From NCBI RefSeq assembly GCF_001571265.1, contig NZ_BCTL01000039.1, positions 1-64,000 on the forward strand: 64,000 nucleotides of DNA. Reading direction: 5' to 3'. The translations under genes were made by a program, and so were the position numbers. Of this stretch, positions 1 through 9,777 are shown in pieces; within the stretch, counting starts at the first letter, position 1, and every line of letters begins with the position of its first letter. The DNA is from Cedecea neteri NBRC 105707 = ATCC 33855. GTDB taxonomy: Bacteria > Pseudomonadota > Gammaproteobacteria > Enterobacterales > Enterobacteriaceae. Below the pieces are notes generated by a model, which searched no databases, was not told the origin of the DNA, and worked only from the letters and a program-made list of their open reading frames with translations.

Positions 1-1246
1 CCGTAACGCCCGTCAGCGTTCGGTTTCCTGCTGTACCCGCGATGTTAACCGAAGTTCCGGCTTTGTCACCGGCGACGGTAATCGCCTGTGTGGACTGATC
101 CTGCTTAACGAGACCGACGGTGCCGTTGGTCAGGTTATTTATCGACGTAGTGTTTCCGGCAATATTCGCCGTATTGGTCGCGATATTGCCGGTATTGGTG
201 GACACCTGATTATTGGTGGCAAACAGCTGGCTGCCGTTAATGGCGTCGGTGCTGTTGATGCTTAGTACTCCCGGGGCGACGTTTTGAATCTGCCGTTCGG
301 CACCGATGGCCCCCACCGAAACCACGCCGCTGGCGGTGCCTGCTGAACTGCCGCCGATAGCAAAGGGGCCGGTATGGGCGGCGGCAGTAACGCTGCCGTA
401 ACCTAAGGCAACGCCGTTAGCATTTGATGCCGTGGCCGTGGCACCAATCGCAATAGCATTGGCCTGGCTGGCAACGGCGTTTGCACCAAGGGCCACGCTG
501 TTGGCACCGCTGGCGCGGGTATTCGCGGTCGTATCTTGAGTGACCCCGTTTGCCGTGGATGAGCCGATGGCAATAGCGCCTGCTGCGGTCGAAGATGCTG
601 AGTTACCGAAAGCCAGAGCGCCGCCTGCGGTTGCCGTCGCGGTATTACCTAACGCCATACTGTAATCTCCACTGGCCACGCTCATGCGCCCCATTGATAT
701 GGCAGTATTACCGCTGGCCGAGTTTGCTGTACCGATTGCCGTTGAGGACAAGCCCGAAGCGTTATTTAAAGCACCCACTGACGTACTTAATGCACCTGCT
801 GCGATATTGAATGATCCCAGAGACGTTGAGCCATTGCCTGATGCTACCGCGGTATTACCCAGCGCCGTAGCCGCCGCAGCATTGGTAATATTGAAATCAC
901 CTAGCCCATCCGTACGCCGTAGTACTGCTGATGTCGTGGTGGTGGCTGAGACGGTAGAGTTGGCCCCAATGGCGGTACCTGCCTGGCCAGAACCCACCGA
1001 AGCATTGTTACCCACTGCAACGGCTAAATCGTTTGATCCTGCACTAGCGCCGGTACCGGCGGAATAACCCACAGCCTGTGCCGGAGAAGCCAAAAAAACA
1101 GGCAAGATGGCTAATGCCATACCCGCGCGTAATGCGCGAGGTGAGGCCGTAACGGCGCTTGAAGATAATTTGTTCTTTGAAAGTTCACCGACAGCAATAT
1201 AGGTCTTTAGCGACGCGTTCCATATGACTTTATAGACTTTATTCAT
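1..1246 (-). CDS. Trimeric autotransporter adhesin (YadA-like), N-terminal part, runs off the left edge
   Basis: Reading the minus strand from the ATG at 1244-1246 gives an open frame to the window edge, about 415 codons. It starts MNKVYKVIWNASLKTY, the hallmark of the extended signal peptide region of type V secreted proteins, followed by a hydrophobic stretch and a likely cleavage after ASPAQA (residue 58). The passenger that follows is rich in A, S, G, N and T with YadA-head repeats of the type AxGNTAxSxGxxSxASG. Near the left edge is a neck-like segment (ERQIQNV, then INGSQL). The C-terminal stalk and membrane anchor lie outside the window. The family forms surface trimers that bind host or abiotic surfaces. 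The plus-strand ORFs seen here are antisense to this gene. Confidence 0.9.
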   Translation of the reverse strand, partial: MNKVYKVIWNASLKTYIAVGELSKNKLSSSAVTASPRALRAGMALAILPVFLASPAQAVGYSAGTGASAGSNDLAVAVGNNASVGSGQAGTAIGANSTVSATTTTSAVLRRTDGLGDFNITNAAAATALGNTAVASGNGSTSLGSFNIAAGALSTSVGALNNASGLSSTAIGTANSASGNTAISMGRMSVASGDYSMALGNTATATAGGALAFGNSASSTAAGAIAIGSSTANGVTQDTTANTRASGANSVALGANAVASQANAIAIGATATASNANGVALGYGSVTAAAHTGPFAIGGSSAGTASGVVSVGAIGAERQIQNVAPGVLSINSTDAINGSQLFATNNQVSTNTGNIATNTANIAGNTTSINNLTNGTVGLVKQDQSTQAITVAGDKAGTSVNIAGTAGNRTLTGVT

Positions 1247-1465
1247 GTGTTGCCCCAGAGGTGTAAATAGCAATAAGTAAATGGCATTAAAGTAATGATT
1301 TACCTGTTGCTATTATTGGAGGGTGTTTTAAATGAATGCTTTCATTAGCCTGAGCATAAACTTAATCAGCATTTAATTATATTTAAGGCGAAATAATCCC
1401 CCGCTCAGAAATGAACGCTTAAAAAAGCAAAGGCTGGCCTACAGCTTTTTTATAAGCCTGCTAAT

Positions 1466-1768
1466 TTATTTGGTATTGCTTATTCTTGTTAATAGTCGCT
1501 CGGCCTCATCGCAGGAGGCTTTGTTTTCCTTGGTTATTTTGTCTTTTGCGCTGCACGACTGAAGATAAAAACTGGTATTCATCATGGCGACTTTGGCCGT
1601 TATCCAGACAAGTCTTTCACAGCCGGATTTATCAGGATTTCCGCTGCAGGCCTGATTGGCTGCGGTCTGAATGGATTGTATTGAATCAACTTTCTTTGCA
1701 GAGAAACTGGTAAGGGGTAAAAAAGCCATTAAAGAAGAAAGCATTGATATAACAATTGTTTTTTTCAT
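1466..1768 (-). CDS. Small exported protein of unknown function
   Basis: The ORF is open further upstream, but the ATG at 1768 is preferred: GGTGGG sits 3 nt upstream, and it begins a good signal peptide (MKKTIVISMLSSLMAF, cleavage near SFSA). The mature part is about 75 residues with four cysteines (segments NQACSGN, SGCERL, LQSCSAK and ASCDEAE), suggesting two disulfides in the periplasm. I do not recognise the family. It sits alone between the adhesin and a regulatory remnant, and the local AT content is higher than in the bud genes. Confidence 0.65.
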   Translation of the reverse strand: MKKTIVISMLSSLMAFLPLTSFSAKKVDSIQSIQTAANQACSGNPDKSGCERLVWITAKVAMMNTSFYLQSCSAKDKITKENKASCDEAERLLTRISNTK

Positions 1769-2264
1769 GATCCCACCGAGGGTTTTATATTCCAATAAAG
1801 AGTGGTCCATAAGCTAAATTGCACAAATTAATAGATTGAAAACTGCCAAAATTGGTGGGTTTTCACAATGACTTATTATGCGAGTGGTTAATTGCATGTG
1901 GTTGTGGTTGTTTAATATTTTAAACATAGGATTATTCTTAGTTGTTTTAGAGGGGTAACTGAGTTGGTAGTCAGTTTTGATTGTTATAAATTGTATTTTG
2001 ATTGCTTCTTTTTATATGAGGCTGAGGGCAGTATGAATATTGGTGAGCTTGCCCGTATGAAAGGGCTTAGTGCTTCGCGGATTCGTTTTATGAGCGAGTG
2101 GGACTGCTGAAAGCGATGAAATACCAACTCCGCACAATCAGTGTCAATAAGCGGCCGGATCCTGCCGTTTCTCCCCTTTGGGCGCTGTTGTTACAGCAGA
2201 CGGCCAGGATGCTGCGTGGCCGAAAGTATCGCCGGTAGATAGCCAGCCGCCAGCCGCAATCCTG
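1769..2264. other. AT-rich spacer with a regulatory gene remnant
   Basis: About 500 bases with no intact gene. The left half is AT-rich and carries no ORF that I trust. The only recognisable coding trace is the MerR-like fragment at 2033-2121. The segment up to the end of budR (2265) shows no further homology that I can name. Confidence 0.5.
2033..2121 (+). pseudogene. MerR-family regulator remnant with a one-base frameshift
   Basis: The ATG at 2033 begins MNIGELARMKGLSASRIRF, the N-terminal winged-helix signature of MerR regulators. The frame then reads MSEWDC and stops at 2110. Shifting by one base after RF gives YERVGLLKAMK, exactly the expected continuation (RFYExxGLLKA). A single base, most likely a T in the T-run around 2088-2091, has therefore been lost. 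After LKAMK the resemblance ends, so the rest of the gene is deleted or unrecognisable. A dead regulator. Confidence 0.75.
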
Positions 2265-3143
2265 CTAGTGGCCGAACAGTTGGATAAAACGTTTCACCGA
2301 CGGGGAACGTTCAAACTGCCGCCAGGCCAGCGCAATGTCCGTTTTTACCTGGTCACCCCGAATCGCGTGGAAGGTGACGTTCGGGCTGGCGATACAGGTC
2401 ATCGATTGGGGGACTAAGGCAAAACCGAAGCCTGCCGAAACCATGCTTAACGAGGAGGAAATTTGTGAAGCCTGGCAGGCGCTTTTCAGATCGATGCCCG
2501 CCCGCAGGCAGGCGTTATACATCAGTTCATAAAGCCCAGGGGCGACCTCTTCCGGGAACAGCACCGGCGGTACGTCGGCCAGAGCTTGCAGGGCCAGTTC
2601 TTTCTCCCCGGAAAGCGGATGGTCCTTGTGCAGGGCAATCATCATCGGTTCTTCGTCAATCAGCTTGAGCGTAAACCGCTTGCTGCTTTCACAGGGCAGG
2701 CGCACAAACGCCACGTCCAGCAAGCCTTCATCCAGTTCTTGCATCAGACCCGCCATATTGGTTTCCCGCTGGCGCAGTTCGATGGCCGGATAGTGCGTCT
2801 GAAACTGGCGCAGCAGAGAAAAAATCTTTGGGTTAAACGCGTTTGAACTGGTTATCCCGAGCGAAAGCTTACCGTTAATACCGCGGGCAATGCCGCGGGC
2901 TTTCTCCAGCGCGGCGTCGCTGTGGGCCAGAATCTGGCAGGCATCCTGATAAAACGCTTCTCCCGCATCCGTCAACTCCACACCTCTGGTTAAGCGGTGC
3001 AGTAGCGGGGTACCCACTTCACGTTCAAGTCGCTGAATTTGCTGACTAAGAGGAGGCTGCGAAATACCCAGCAGTTCGGCTGCCCGGGTGAAGTTGTGCG
3101 TCTGGGCGACGGCGACAAAATAGCGGAGATAGCGAAGTTCCAT
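2265..3143 (-). CDS. budR: LysR-type activator of the butanediol operon
   Basis: A 292-residue LysR-type regulator with an N-terminal helix-turn-helix (FTRAAELLGISQPPLSQQIQ, about residues 18-37) and a LysR substrate-binding domain after residue about 90. It is divergent from budA with a roughly 107-bp shared intergenic region, the standard arrangement of BudR/AlsR with its target operon. Family knowledge: BudR activates acetolactate decarboxylase and synthase expression in response to acetate and acidification. The protein length is normal for the family. A CRP-like site lies in the intergenic region. Assignment to budR rests on context plus family; the ligand is inferred. Confidence 0.9.
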   Translation of the reverse strand: MELRYLRYFVAVAQTHNFTRAAELLGISQPPLSQQIQRLEREVGTPLLHRLTRGVELTDAGEAFYQDACQILAHSDAALEKARGIARGINGKLSLGITSSNAFNPKIFSLLRQFQTHYPAIELRQRETNMAGLMQELDEGLLDVAFVRLPCESSKRFTLKLIDEEPMMIALHKDHPLSGEKELALQALADVPPVLFPEEVAPGLYELMYNACLRAGIDLKSACQASQISSSLSMVSAGFGFALVPQSMTCIASPNVTFHAIRGDQVKTDIALAWRQFERSPSVKRFIQLFGH

Positions 3144-3184
3144 ATCGAAAACGTCTCAAACCTGAGGGGCTTTTATATTGGAAC

Positions 3185-3200
3185 TGTGAACTAGATCACG
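3185..3200. promoter_or_regulatory. CRP-like site between budR and budA
   Basis: TGTGA-ACTAGA-TCACG matches the CRP consensus TGTGA-N6-TCACA except at the last base. It also overlaps an imperfect FNR-like core (GTGAA-CTAG-ATCAC). It lies 51 bp before the budA ATG in the divergent region, so it could serve budA, budR or both. Confidence 0.55.
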
Positions 3201-3250
3201 TCAACATTTAATTAAAGTTTCTTAACCTTCAGCCCGAGGTGACAGACGCC

Positions 3251-4030
3251 ATGAGCGATTTAACTCTATGTTCCTGCGAAGAAAGTCTTTTAGAGATGGT
3301 CGAGACTTTCGCCGCTACCAATAAAGAAAACATGATATATCAGACTTCATTGATGAGCGCATTATTAAGCGGCGTCTATGAAGGGGAAACCACCATGGCC
3401 GACCTGCTGAAGCACGGTGACTTTGGCCTGGGGACATTTAACGAGCTGGACGGCGAGATGATTGCCTTCAACAGCAACGTTTATCAATTACGGTCAGACG
3501 GCAGTGCCAGAGCGGCCAGCCCGCAGCAGAAAACGCCGTTTGCGGTGATGACCTGGTTTAAACCGCAATACCGCCTGCAGATTGACAGCACCACCAGCCG
3601 CCAGAAGCTGCACGAGATTATCGATGCAAAAATTCCTTCCGATAACCTGTTTTGCGCCCTGCGTATAGATGGCCATTTCCGCCATGCCCATACCCGCACG
3701 GTGCCACGCCAGAAGCCACCATACCGCGCCATGACTGACGTGCTGGACGACCAGCCGGTGTTCCGTTTTAACGGCCGCAAAGGCGTGCTGGTGGGGTTCC
3801 GCACCCCACAACATATGCAGGGCATCAACGTGGCGGGCTATCACGAGCACTTTATTACCGATGACCGCCAGGGCGGCGGGCATCTGCTCGATTATCAGCT
3901 TGAGCAGGGCGTGCTCACCTTCGGTGAGATCCACAAGCTGATGATCGACCTTCCGGCAGACAGCGCATTTCTTAACGCCAACCTGCACCCAGAAAACCTC
4001 GACGCGGCTATCCGCGCGGTTGAAAACTAG
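3251..4030 (+). CDS. budA: Alpha-acetolactate decarboxylase
   Basis: Converts alpha-acetolactate to acetoin with loss of CO2, the second step of the butanediol pathway, in the cytoplasm. At 259 residues it has the usual enterobacterial BudA length. The zinc-binding region HEHFITDDRQGGGH and the conserved block DGHFRHAHTRTVPRQ are intact. The frame is open from a GTG at 3239, but that codon overlaps the GAGG ribosome site at 3236-3239, so the ATG at 3251 is preferred. It is the first gene of budABC, followed by budB after 23 nt. Confidence 0.95.
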   Translation: MSDLTLCSCEESLLEMVETFAATNKENMIYQTSLMSALLSGVYEGETTMADLLKHGDFGLGTFNELDGEMIAFNSNVYQLRSDGSARAASPQQKTPFAVMTWFKPQYRLQIDSTTSRQKLHEIIDAKIPSDNLFCALRIDGHFRHAHTRTVPRQKPPYRAMTDVLDDQPVFRFNGRKGVLVGFRTPQHMQGINVAGYHEHFITDDRQGGGHLLDYQLEQGVLTFGEIHKLMIDLPADSAFLNANLHPENLDAAIRAVEN

Positions 4031-4053
4031 CGTTCTCTGAGGAGATGTGAGCC

Positions 4054-5733
4054 ATGAATAACAAAAAACCTTTGCGTCAGTGGGCGCATGGCGCTGACCT
4101 GGTGGTCAGCCAGCTTGAAGCTCAGGGCGTGAAGCACGTCTTTGGGATCCCAGGGGCGAAGATCGATAAGGTCTTTGATTCGCTGAACGACTCGCCGATT
4201 GAACTTATTCCGGTACGCCACGAAGCCAATGCTGCCTTTATGGCTGCGGCGGTGGGGCGTATTACCGGGAAAGCGGGCGTGGCACTGGTCACCTCCGGCC
4301 CCGGCTGCTCAAACCTGATAACCGGCATGGCGACAGCCAACAGCGAAGGTGACCCGGTTGTGGCGCTGGGCGGGGCGGTAAAACGTTCCGATAAAGCCAA
4401 ACTGGTACATCAGAGCATGGACACCGTGGCGATGTTCAGCCCGGTGACGAAGTACTCAGTAGAAGTGCCTTCTTCGGACGCCATTGCCGAGGTGGTTTCA
4501 AACGCCTTCCGCGCCGCAGAACATGGCCGCCCCGGTAGCGCCTTTGTCAGCCTGCCGCAGGACATCAGCGACGGCCCGGCAACCGGGAATATTTTGCCCG
4601 CTAACGGATCGGTGAAAGCCGGTGCCGCGCCTGACGCCGCTATTAACGATGTGGCGAAACTTATCTCGCAGGCCAAAAATCCTGTATTCCTGCTTGGGCT
4701 GATGGCAAGCCAGCAGGAAAACAGCGCGGCGCTGTTCCATCTGCTGGAAAAAAGCCACATTCCGGTCACCAGCACCTATCAGGCCGCAGGCGCTGTGAAT
4801 CAGCAACACTTTGCTCGTTTTGCCGGGCGCATTGGGTTGTTTAATAACCAGGCCGGCGATCGCCTGCTGCAGCTTGCGGACCTGGTTATCTGTATTGGCT
4901 ACAGCCCGGTGGAATACGAGCCGGCGATGTGGAACACCGGCGATGCTACGCTGGTGCATATCGACGTGTTGCCAGCTTATGAAGAACGTAACTACGTGCC
5001 GGACGTCGAGCTGGTGGGCGATATCGCCAGCACGCTGGACAAGCTCACCGGTCGCATAGAAAAACCGCTGGTCCTTAGCCCGCGTGCGTCAGAAATCCTC
5101 GTGGACAGGCAGCACCAGCGTGAACTGCTGAGCCGACGGGGCGCACAGCTGAACCAGTTTGCTCTCCATCCGCTGCGTATTGTCCGGGCGATGCAGGACA
5201 TTGTGAACGACGACGTGACTCTGACCGTCGATATGGGCAGTTTCCACATCTGGATCGCCCGTTACCTTTACAGCTTCCGCGCGCGTCAGTTGATGATCTC
5301 TAACGGCCAGCAAACCATGGGCGTAGCGCTGCCGTGGGCCATTGGCGCGTGGCTGGTGAATCCGGGCCGCAAGGTGGTTTCGGTGTCAGGCGACGGCGGC
5401 TTCCTACAGTCCAGCATGGAGCTGGAAACGGCGGTGCGCCTCGGCGCTAACGTGTTGCACATCATTTGGGTGGATAACGCCTACAACATGGTGGCGATTC
5501 AGGAAGAGAAAAAATACCAGCGCCTGTCTGGCGTTAACTTCGGGCCGGTGGACTTTAAAGCTTACGCGGATGCCTTCGGGGCAAGAGGCTTCGCAGTGGA
5601 AAGTGCGGAAGCACTGGAGCCGACTTTACGCGCCGCTATGGATGTGAATGGTCCGGCGGTGGTAGCGATTCCGGTTGATTACAGCGACAACCATCTGCTG
5701 ATGAGTCAGCTGCACCTCAGCCAAATTCTTTAA
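4054..5733 (+). CDS. budB: Catabolic acetolactate synthase
   Basis: Joins two pyruvates to give alpha-acetolactate plus CO2 using thiamine diphosphate. The 559-residue protein has the N-terminal PYR domain with the catalytic glutamate in [12 protein letters not shown], a central domain, and a C-terminal TPP domain with the [15 protein letters not shown] and [10 protein letters not shown] motifs. The length and absence of a regulatory subunit gene nearby fit the catabolic, pH 6-type enzyme and not the biosynthetic IlvB, IlvI or IlvG. A GAGGAG ribosome site precedes the ATG. It lies between budA and budC in one operon. Confidence 0.96.
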   Translation: MNNKKPLRQWAHGADLVVSQLEAQGVKHVFGIPGAKIDKVFDSLNDSPIELIPVRHEANAAFMAAAVGRITGKAGVALVTSGPGCSNLITGMATANSEGDPVVALGGAVKRSDKAKLVHQSMDTVAMFSPVTKYSVEVPSSDAIAEVVSNAFRAAEHGRPGSAFVSLPQDISDGPATGNILPANGSVKAGAAPDAAINDVAKLISQAKNPVFLLGLMASQQENSAALFHLLEKSHIPVTSTYQAAGAVNQQHFARFAGRIGLFNNQAGDRLLQLADLVICIGYSPVEYEPAMWNTGDATLVHIDVLPAYEERNYVPDVELVGDIASTLDKLTGRIEKPLVLSPRASEILVDRQHQRELLSRRGAQLNQFALHPLRIVRAMQDIVNDDVTLTVDMGSFHIWIARYLYSFRARQLMISNGQQTMGVALPWAIGAWLVNPGRKVVSVSGDGGFLQSSMELETAVRLGANVLHIIWVDNAYNMVAIQEEKKYQRLSGVNFGPVDFKAYADAFGARGFAVESAEALEPTLRAAMDVNGPAVVAIPVDYSDNHLLMSQLHLSQIL

Positions 5734-5737
5734 ATAA

Positions 5738-6523
<786 letters not shown>

Positions 6524-6551
6524 AAAAGCGTTTTAATGTGGAGTACCTTTT

Positions 6552-6582
6552 GGCCCGGCGGGGAACCGCTGGGCCTTTTTTA
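6552..6582 (+). terminator. Intrinsic terminator of budABC
   Basis: GGCCCGGCGG, a GGAA loop and CCGCTGGGCC form a 10-bp stem with one G-T pair, followed directly by six T. It begins 28 nt after the budC stop. Confidence 0.9.
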
Positions 6583-6709
6583 ATTTAAAACTTCGGCACG
6601 GGATGAAAATTAAGATAAATAGAATTAAGATTCTTTCAGCGTTTCCGGTTTGAAGTGAATTCCATTCATATATAGGGTTTGCTCCTTATTGATGATAAGG
6701 AGATAAAAA

Positions 6710-7192
6710 ATGGCAATACCGGCTTGCTTATGGATGAAAGATGATGGCGGGGCAGATATCAAAGGCTCTGTTGATGTGCAGGATCGTGAAGGAAGCATTG
6801 AGGTTTTGGGATTTGGCCATGGCTTGCATTTACCCACAGACAACAGTACGGGGAAAATTACCGGCACTCGTGTACACGCTCCGTTAACGTTTGAAAAAGA
6901 ATTTGATTCCTCAAGCCCCTATATTTACAAGGCCGTCGCTCGGGGCCAAACGCTTAAGAGTGTTGAAATTAAATGGTACAAGATTAACTACTCAGGGCAG
7001 GAGGAAGAGTACTTCAATATGTTATTGGAAGGCGTAAAAGTCATTTCAATATGCCCGATGATGCATGACTGCAAGAACCCGGCCACCGAGAAACATAATC
7101 ACCTGGAAGCCGTGTCGCTGCGCTACGAGAAAATTACCTGGAAACATTGCGACGGGAATATCATCTTCGCCGATAGCTGGAACGAACGATGA
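6710..7192 (+). CDS. Orphan Hcp (TssD) paralogue
   Basis: A 160-residue Hcp, the hexameric tube protein of type VI secretion, which carries small effectors inside the tube. It aligns without gaps to the Hcp at 60337 in this window; my by-eye count is 111 identical of 160 residues. Shared landmarks are LWxKDDGGADIKGSVDV, FDSSSPYxYKAV, KHNHLE and YEKITW. AAGGAG lies 8 nt before the ATG. It is about 54 kb from the main T6SS cluster, between budC and kup, and its stop overlaps the start of a decayed effector-like ORF (ATGA). This is the usual arrangement of an hcp with its cargo gene. Confidence 0.92.
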   Translation: MAIPACLWMKDDGGADIKGSVDVQDREGSIEVLGFGHGLHLPTDNSTGKITGTRVHAPLTFEKEFDSSSPYIYKAVARGQTLKSVEIKWYKINYSGQEEEYFNMLLEGVKVISICPMMHDCKNPATEKHNHLEAVSLRYEKITWKHCDGNIIFADSWNER

Positions 7193-7488
7193 TCCGCTGT
7201 ACCTTCCACCTTAACGGCGGAGCGCTAAGCACGTTAAGCTGCCCAGGGATTGGGTTTTTTGCGGCTTATTCTGGTCAGGCTGGGAGTACTCGTAATAATC
7301 CGGAGCAAGCTTTCTATAATTGGTATCCAAAGCCCAAGGGAACGATAGATGAATATTCATGGGATGAAATCTTTATGACGGTTGTCCTGTCGCTAACAGT
7401 TTTATTGAATAGTGCATTTATATTAACAACAACGTTGGTTTATAAAAAACTTAAGCGCAAGAAAATTGAGGCTAAAACTGAGTGTTAA
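7189..7488 (+). CDS. Effector/immunity chimera, probably a relic of a Tlde1-type T6SS module
   Basis: A 99-residue ORF whose ATG overlaps the stop of the upstream hcp. Residues 1-39 (MIRCTFHLNGGALSTLSCPG onward, to AYSGQ and RNNPE) resemble the N-terminus of DUF2778/Tlde1 proteins, T6SS effectors acting on peptidoglycan. The catalytic domain that should follow is absent. Residues 40-99 instead look like the C-terminal half of a small membrane protein: one membrane segment at about 60-84 and then a lysine-rich tail (KKLKRKK). The simplest reading is a deletion fusing the start of an effector to the end of its membrane immunity protein. Family assignment of the 39-residue piece is from memory of the motif. 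Confidence 0.55.
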   Translation: MIRCTFHLNGGALSTLSCPGIGFFAAYSGQAGSTRNNPEQAFYNWYPKPKGTIDEYSWDEIFMTVVLSLTVLLNSAFILTTTLVYKKLKRKKIEAKTEC

Positions 7489-7531
7489 GCCTCACGCTTG
7501 CTTTCAGCCTGGGAACAGGGCAGGTATTCTA

Positions 7532-7759
7532 ATGAAATACGTATGGATTTGGATTGCTGAGGCTGCGCTGTATTGTGTCGTTCTTGTGTTTCTGTTCAGT
7601 GCAGCACCAGAAAACGCTGCATACGATTTAGTCAGTCAGTTTACCGGTATGATACCTGGCGATACATAGGAGAAATATTACTTCCTGGCTTTATGTGTAC
7701 TGTCATTACTCACCGTTTCGCTAGTGATTTACATCACGTTGCGTATTAGAAAGCCTTAA
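7532..7759 (+). pseudogene. Two-helix membrane protein (immunity-like) with an in-frame amber stop
   Basis: The ATG at 7532 begins MKYVWIWIAEAALYCVVLVF, a membrane segment, and runs 45 residues to a TAG at 7667-7669. The same frame then continues for 29 more codons (YYFLALCVLSLLTVSLVIYI, a second membrane segment, then TLRIRKP) to TAA at 7757-7759. The full frame would be a 74-residue protein with two helices and a short loop. Its second half has the same layout as the C-terminal half of the preceding chimeric ORF, so both may descend from duplicated immunity genes of the orphan hcp module. Truncated after one helix unless TAG is suppressed. Confidence 0.6.
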
Positions 7760-7772
7760 TCCTGATCTCCCC

Positions 7773-7803
7773 AAAGCTCCAGCCTCAATGCCGGAGCTTT
7801 TTT
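7773..7803 (+). terminator. Intrinsic terminator after the hcp module
   Basis: AAAGCTCC and GGAGCTTT form the stem (extended by GC/GC after one mismatch) with a short loop and a run of six T. It lies 14 nt after the immunity-like relic, closing the hcp transcript. Confidence 0.85.
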
Positions 7804-7884
7804 AGTCGTCATTAGCTGGAAATTTCCCTCAGGCTCTATACTTTGTCATGGCAACTGCCAGAAAAATCACAGAAAGGATTGTGC

Positions 7885-9777
7885 ATGACAAACCAGCCGC
7901 AGACGGCCGGCGCGGAAGCCTCCGGGACAACGCCGCATAAATTTATTCTCGCCGGGAGCGCGCTCGGCGTGGTGTTTGGCGATATCGGCACCAGCCCGCT
8001 TTATACTCTGAAAACGGTGCTGCTGCTATCCGGCAACGATCCGACCCCGTCGGTGATTCTGGGGCTGCTGTCGCTGATTATCTGGACCCTGATCCTTATC
8101 ACCTCGGTGAAGTACGCGATGTTTGCCATGCGTATCGACAACCACGGTGAGGGCGGCATTATGGCGCTGATGTCACTGCTGGTGGCGCGGGATAAAGGCT
8201 CGCGTTGGGTAGTGCTGGCGGCGTTATTAGGCGCGGCGTTGATCTACGGTGACGGGGCAATTACCCCCGCCATTTCAGTACTCTCCGCCATTGAAGGGTT
8301 GAATATGATCCTGCCCGAGGCCGAAACCTGGGTGCTGCCGATTGCGGTGACGATTCTGGTACTGCTGTTTGCCGTACAGCCTTTCGGCACGGCTAAGATA
8401 GGTAAAGTATTCGGGCCGATTATGGCGCTGTGGTTCATTTCTATCGCCGGGCTGGGGATTTGGGGTATTGCGCAGCATCCGGCCGTGCTGCTGGCTATTA
8501 ACCCCTGGTACGGGCTGCAGTTTCTTGTCTCCAATGGTTTTGTCAGCTTTATGGTGCTGGGCGGCGTGTTTCTGTGCGTTACCGGGGCGGAGGCACTGTA
8601 TGCCGACATGGGCCATTTCGGCAAAAAGCCTATCTGGCTGGCGTGGTACGGCGTGGTGTTTCCGAGCCTGCTGCTCAACTATGCCGGGCAGTCGGCGCTG
8701 ATCCTTTCCGGGGCCGATATCACCCAGAATATCTTCTTCCGCCTATGCCCACCGGCACTGCTGATCCCGCTGGTGATCCTTGCCACGCTGGCGACAATTA
8801 TTGCCAGCCAGGCGATTATCACCGGGGCATTCTCGATGACCCGACAGGCGATACAGCTGGGCTGGCTGCCAAGACTTCGCATACGCCAGACGGCGGCGGA
8901 GAGCTACGGGCAAATCTATATCGGCGTGATCAACTGGCTTCTGATGGGCGTCACGCTCTTCCTGACGGTGTTCTTTAAGTCGTCCGAGAATCTGGCGGCG
9001 GCCTACGGGATTGCCGTTTCCCTTACCATGCTGATGACCTCCGGGCTGCTGTATGTCGCGATGCGCCATATCTGGCAGTGGCGGCGGCTGACCAGCGCGC
9101 TGGTAGCGGGGGGATTCTTAATTGTTGATACCTGTTTCCTGATAGCTAACCTGATCAAAGTCCTGGAGGGCGGTTATATTCCGCTGCTGCTGGCGGCCGT
9201 GGTTTGCACCACAATGCTGGTCTGGCACCGTGGCGCGGCGGCTGCGTCCAACGCGGTGAACGAAAAGGTTATCGACGTGAACACGTTCTTTGCCGCCCTG
9301 AAAGAGCGTGAGGTGCCGCGCGTGCAGGGCTCGGCGGTATTCCTGACCAAAACCCGCAACGGTATTCCGCCGGTTATGCGGTGGCATGTGGCACGCAACC
9401 ACGCGCTGCAGGAGAAGGTACTTTCGCTGACTATCTCAATCATGAACGTGCCGCGCGTTCCGGCCGGAGAAAGGCTGGTGATCGTTGAGCAGGCACCGAA
9501 TTACTGGCGCGGTATCGCCCAGTACGGCTTTATGGAAAGACCACATATTCCTGAACTGATGGCGAGGTTAGGGGAGATGGCGTGTGCCTTCAGCGTGGAG
9601 GACGTGACTTATTATTTGGGCCATGAAACTATCGTGGCCCGTGAGGATGGGCAGGGCATGCCGGGCTGGCAGCGCAAGTGCTTCGCGTTTATGGTGAGAA
9701 ACGCTACGCACGTAACGCACTATTACCGCCTGCCGAGCGACAGCGTGGTAGAGATCAGCCGCCGGATAGCGATTTAG
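7885..9777 (+). CDS. kup: Kup-family potassium uptake protein
   Basis: Low-affinity K+/H+ symporter of the inner membrane. The N-terminal signature VVFGDIGTSPLYTLKT is intact. About twelve hydrophobic segments occupy residues 20-450, followed by a cytoplasmic C-terminal domain of about 180 residues. At 630 residues it matches the family. The frame is open from 7843, but the ATG at 7885 has GAAAGGA upstream and gives the expected N-terminus. The location next to an orphan hcp is unlike the E. coli kup locus, so this may be a second copy; I cannot tell from this window. Its stop overlaps the stop of the convergent TetR gene by 4 nt. Confidence 0.9.
   Translation: MTNQPQTAGAEASGTTPHKFILAGSALGVVFGDIGTSPLYTLKTVLLLSGNDPTPSVILGLLSLIIWTLILITSVKYAMFAMRIDNHGEGGIMALMSLLVARDKGSRWVVLAALLGAALIYGDGAITPAISVLSAIEGLNMILPEAETWVLPIAVTILVLLFAVQPFGTAKIGKVFGPIMALWFISIAGLGIWGIAQHPAVLLAINPWYGLQFLVSNGFVSFMVLGGVFLCVTGAEALYADMGHFGKKPIWLAWYGVVFPSLLLNYAGQSALILSGADITQNIFFRLCPPALLIPLVILATLATIIASQAIITGAFSMTRQAIQLGWLPRLRIRQTAAESYGQIYIGVINWLLMGVTLFLTVFFKSSENLAAAYGIAVSLTMLMTSGLLYVAMRHIWQWRRLTSALVAGGFLIVDTCFLIANLIKVLEGGYIPLLLAAVVCTTMLVWHRGAAAASNAVNEKVIDVNTFFAALKEREVPRVQGSAVFLTKTRNGIPPVMRWHVARNHALQEKVLSLTISIMNVPRVPAGERLVIVEQAPNYWRGIAQYGFMERPHIPELMARLGEMACAFSVEDVTYYLGHETIVAREDGQGMPGWQRKCFAFMVRNATHVTHYYRLPSDSVVEISRRIAI

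Noticed and set aside
684-1067. Plus-strand ORF of 127 codons rich in Ala, Pro and Val
   Set aside because: It is antisense to the trimeric autotransporter, whose repetitive GC-rich codons create open frames on the other strand.
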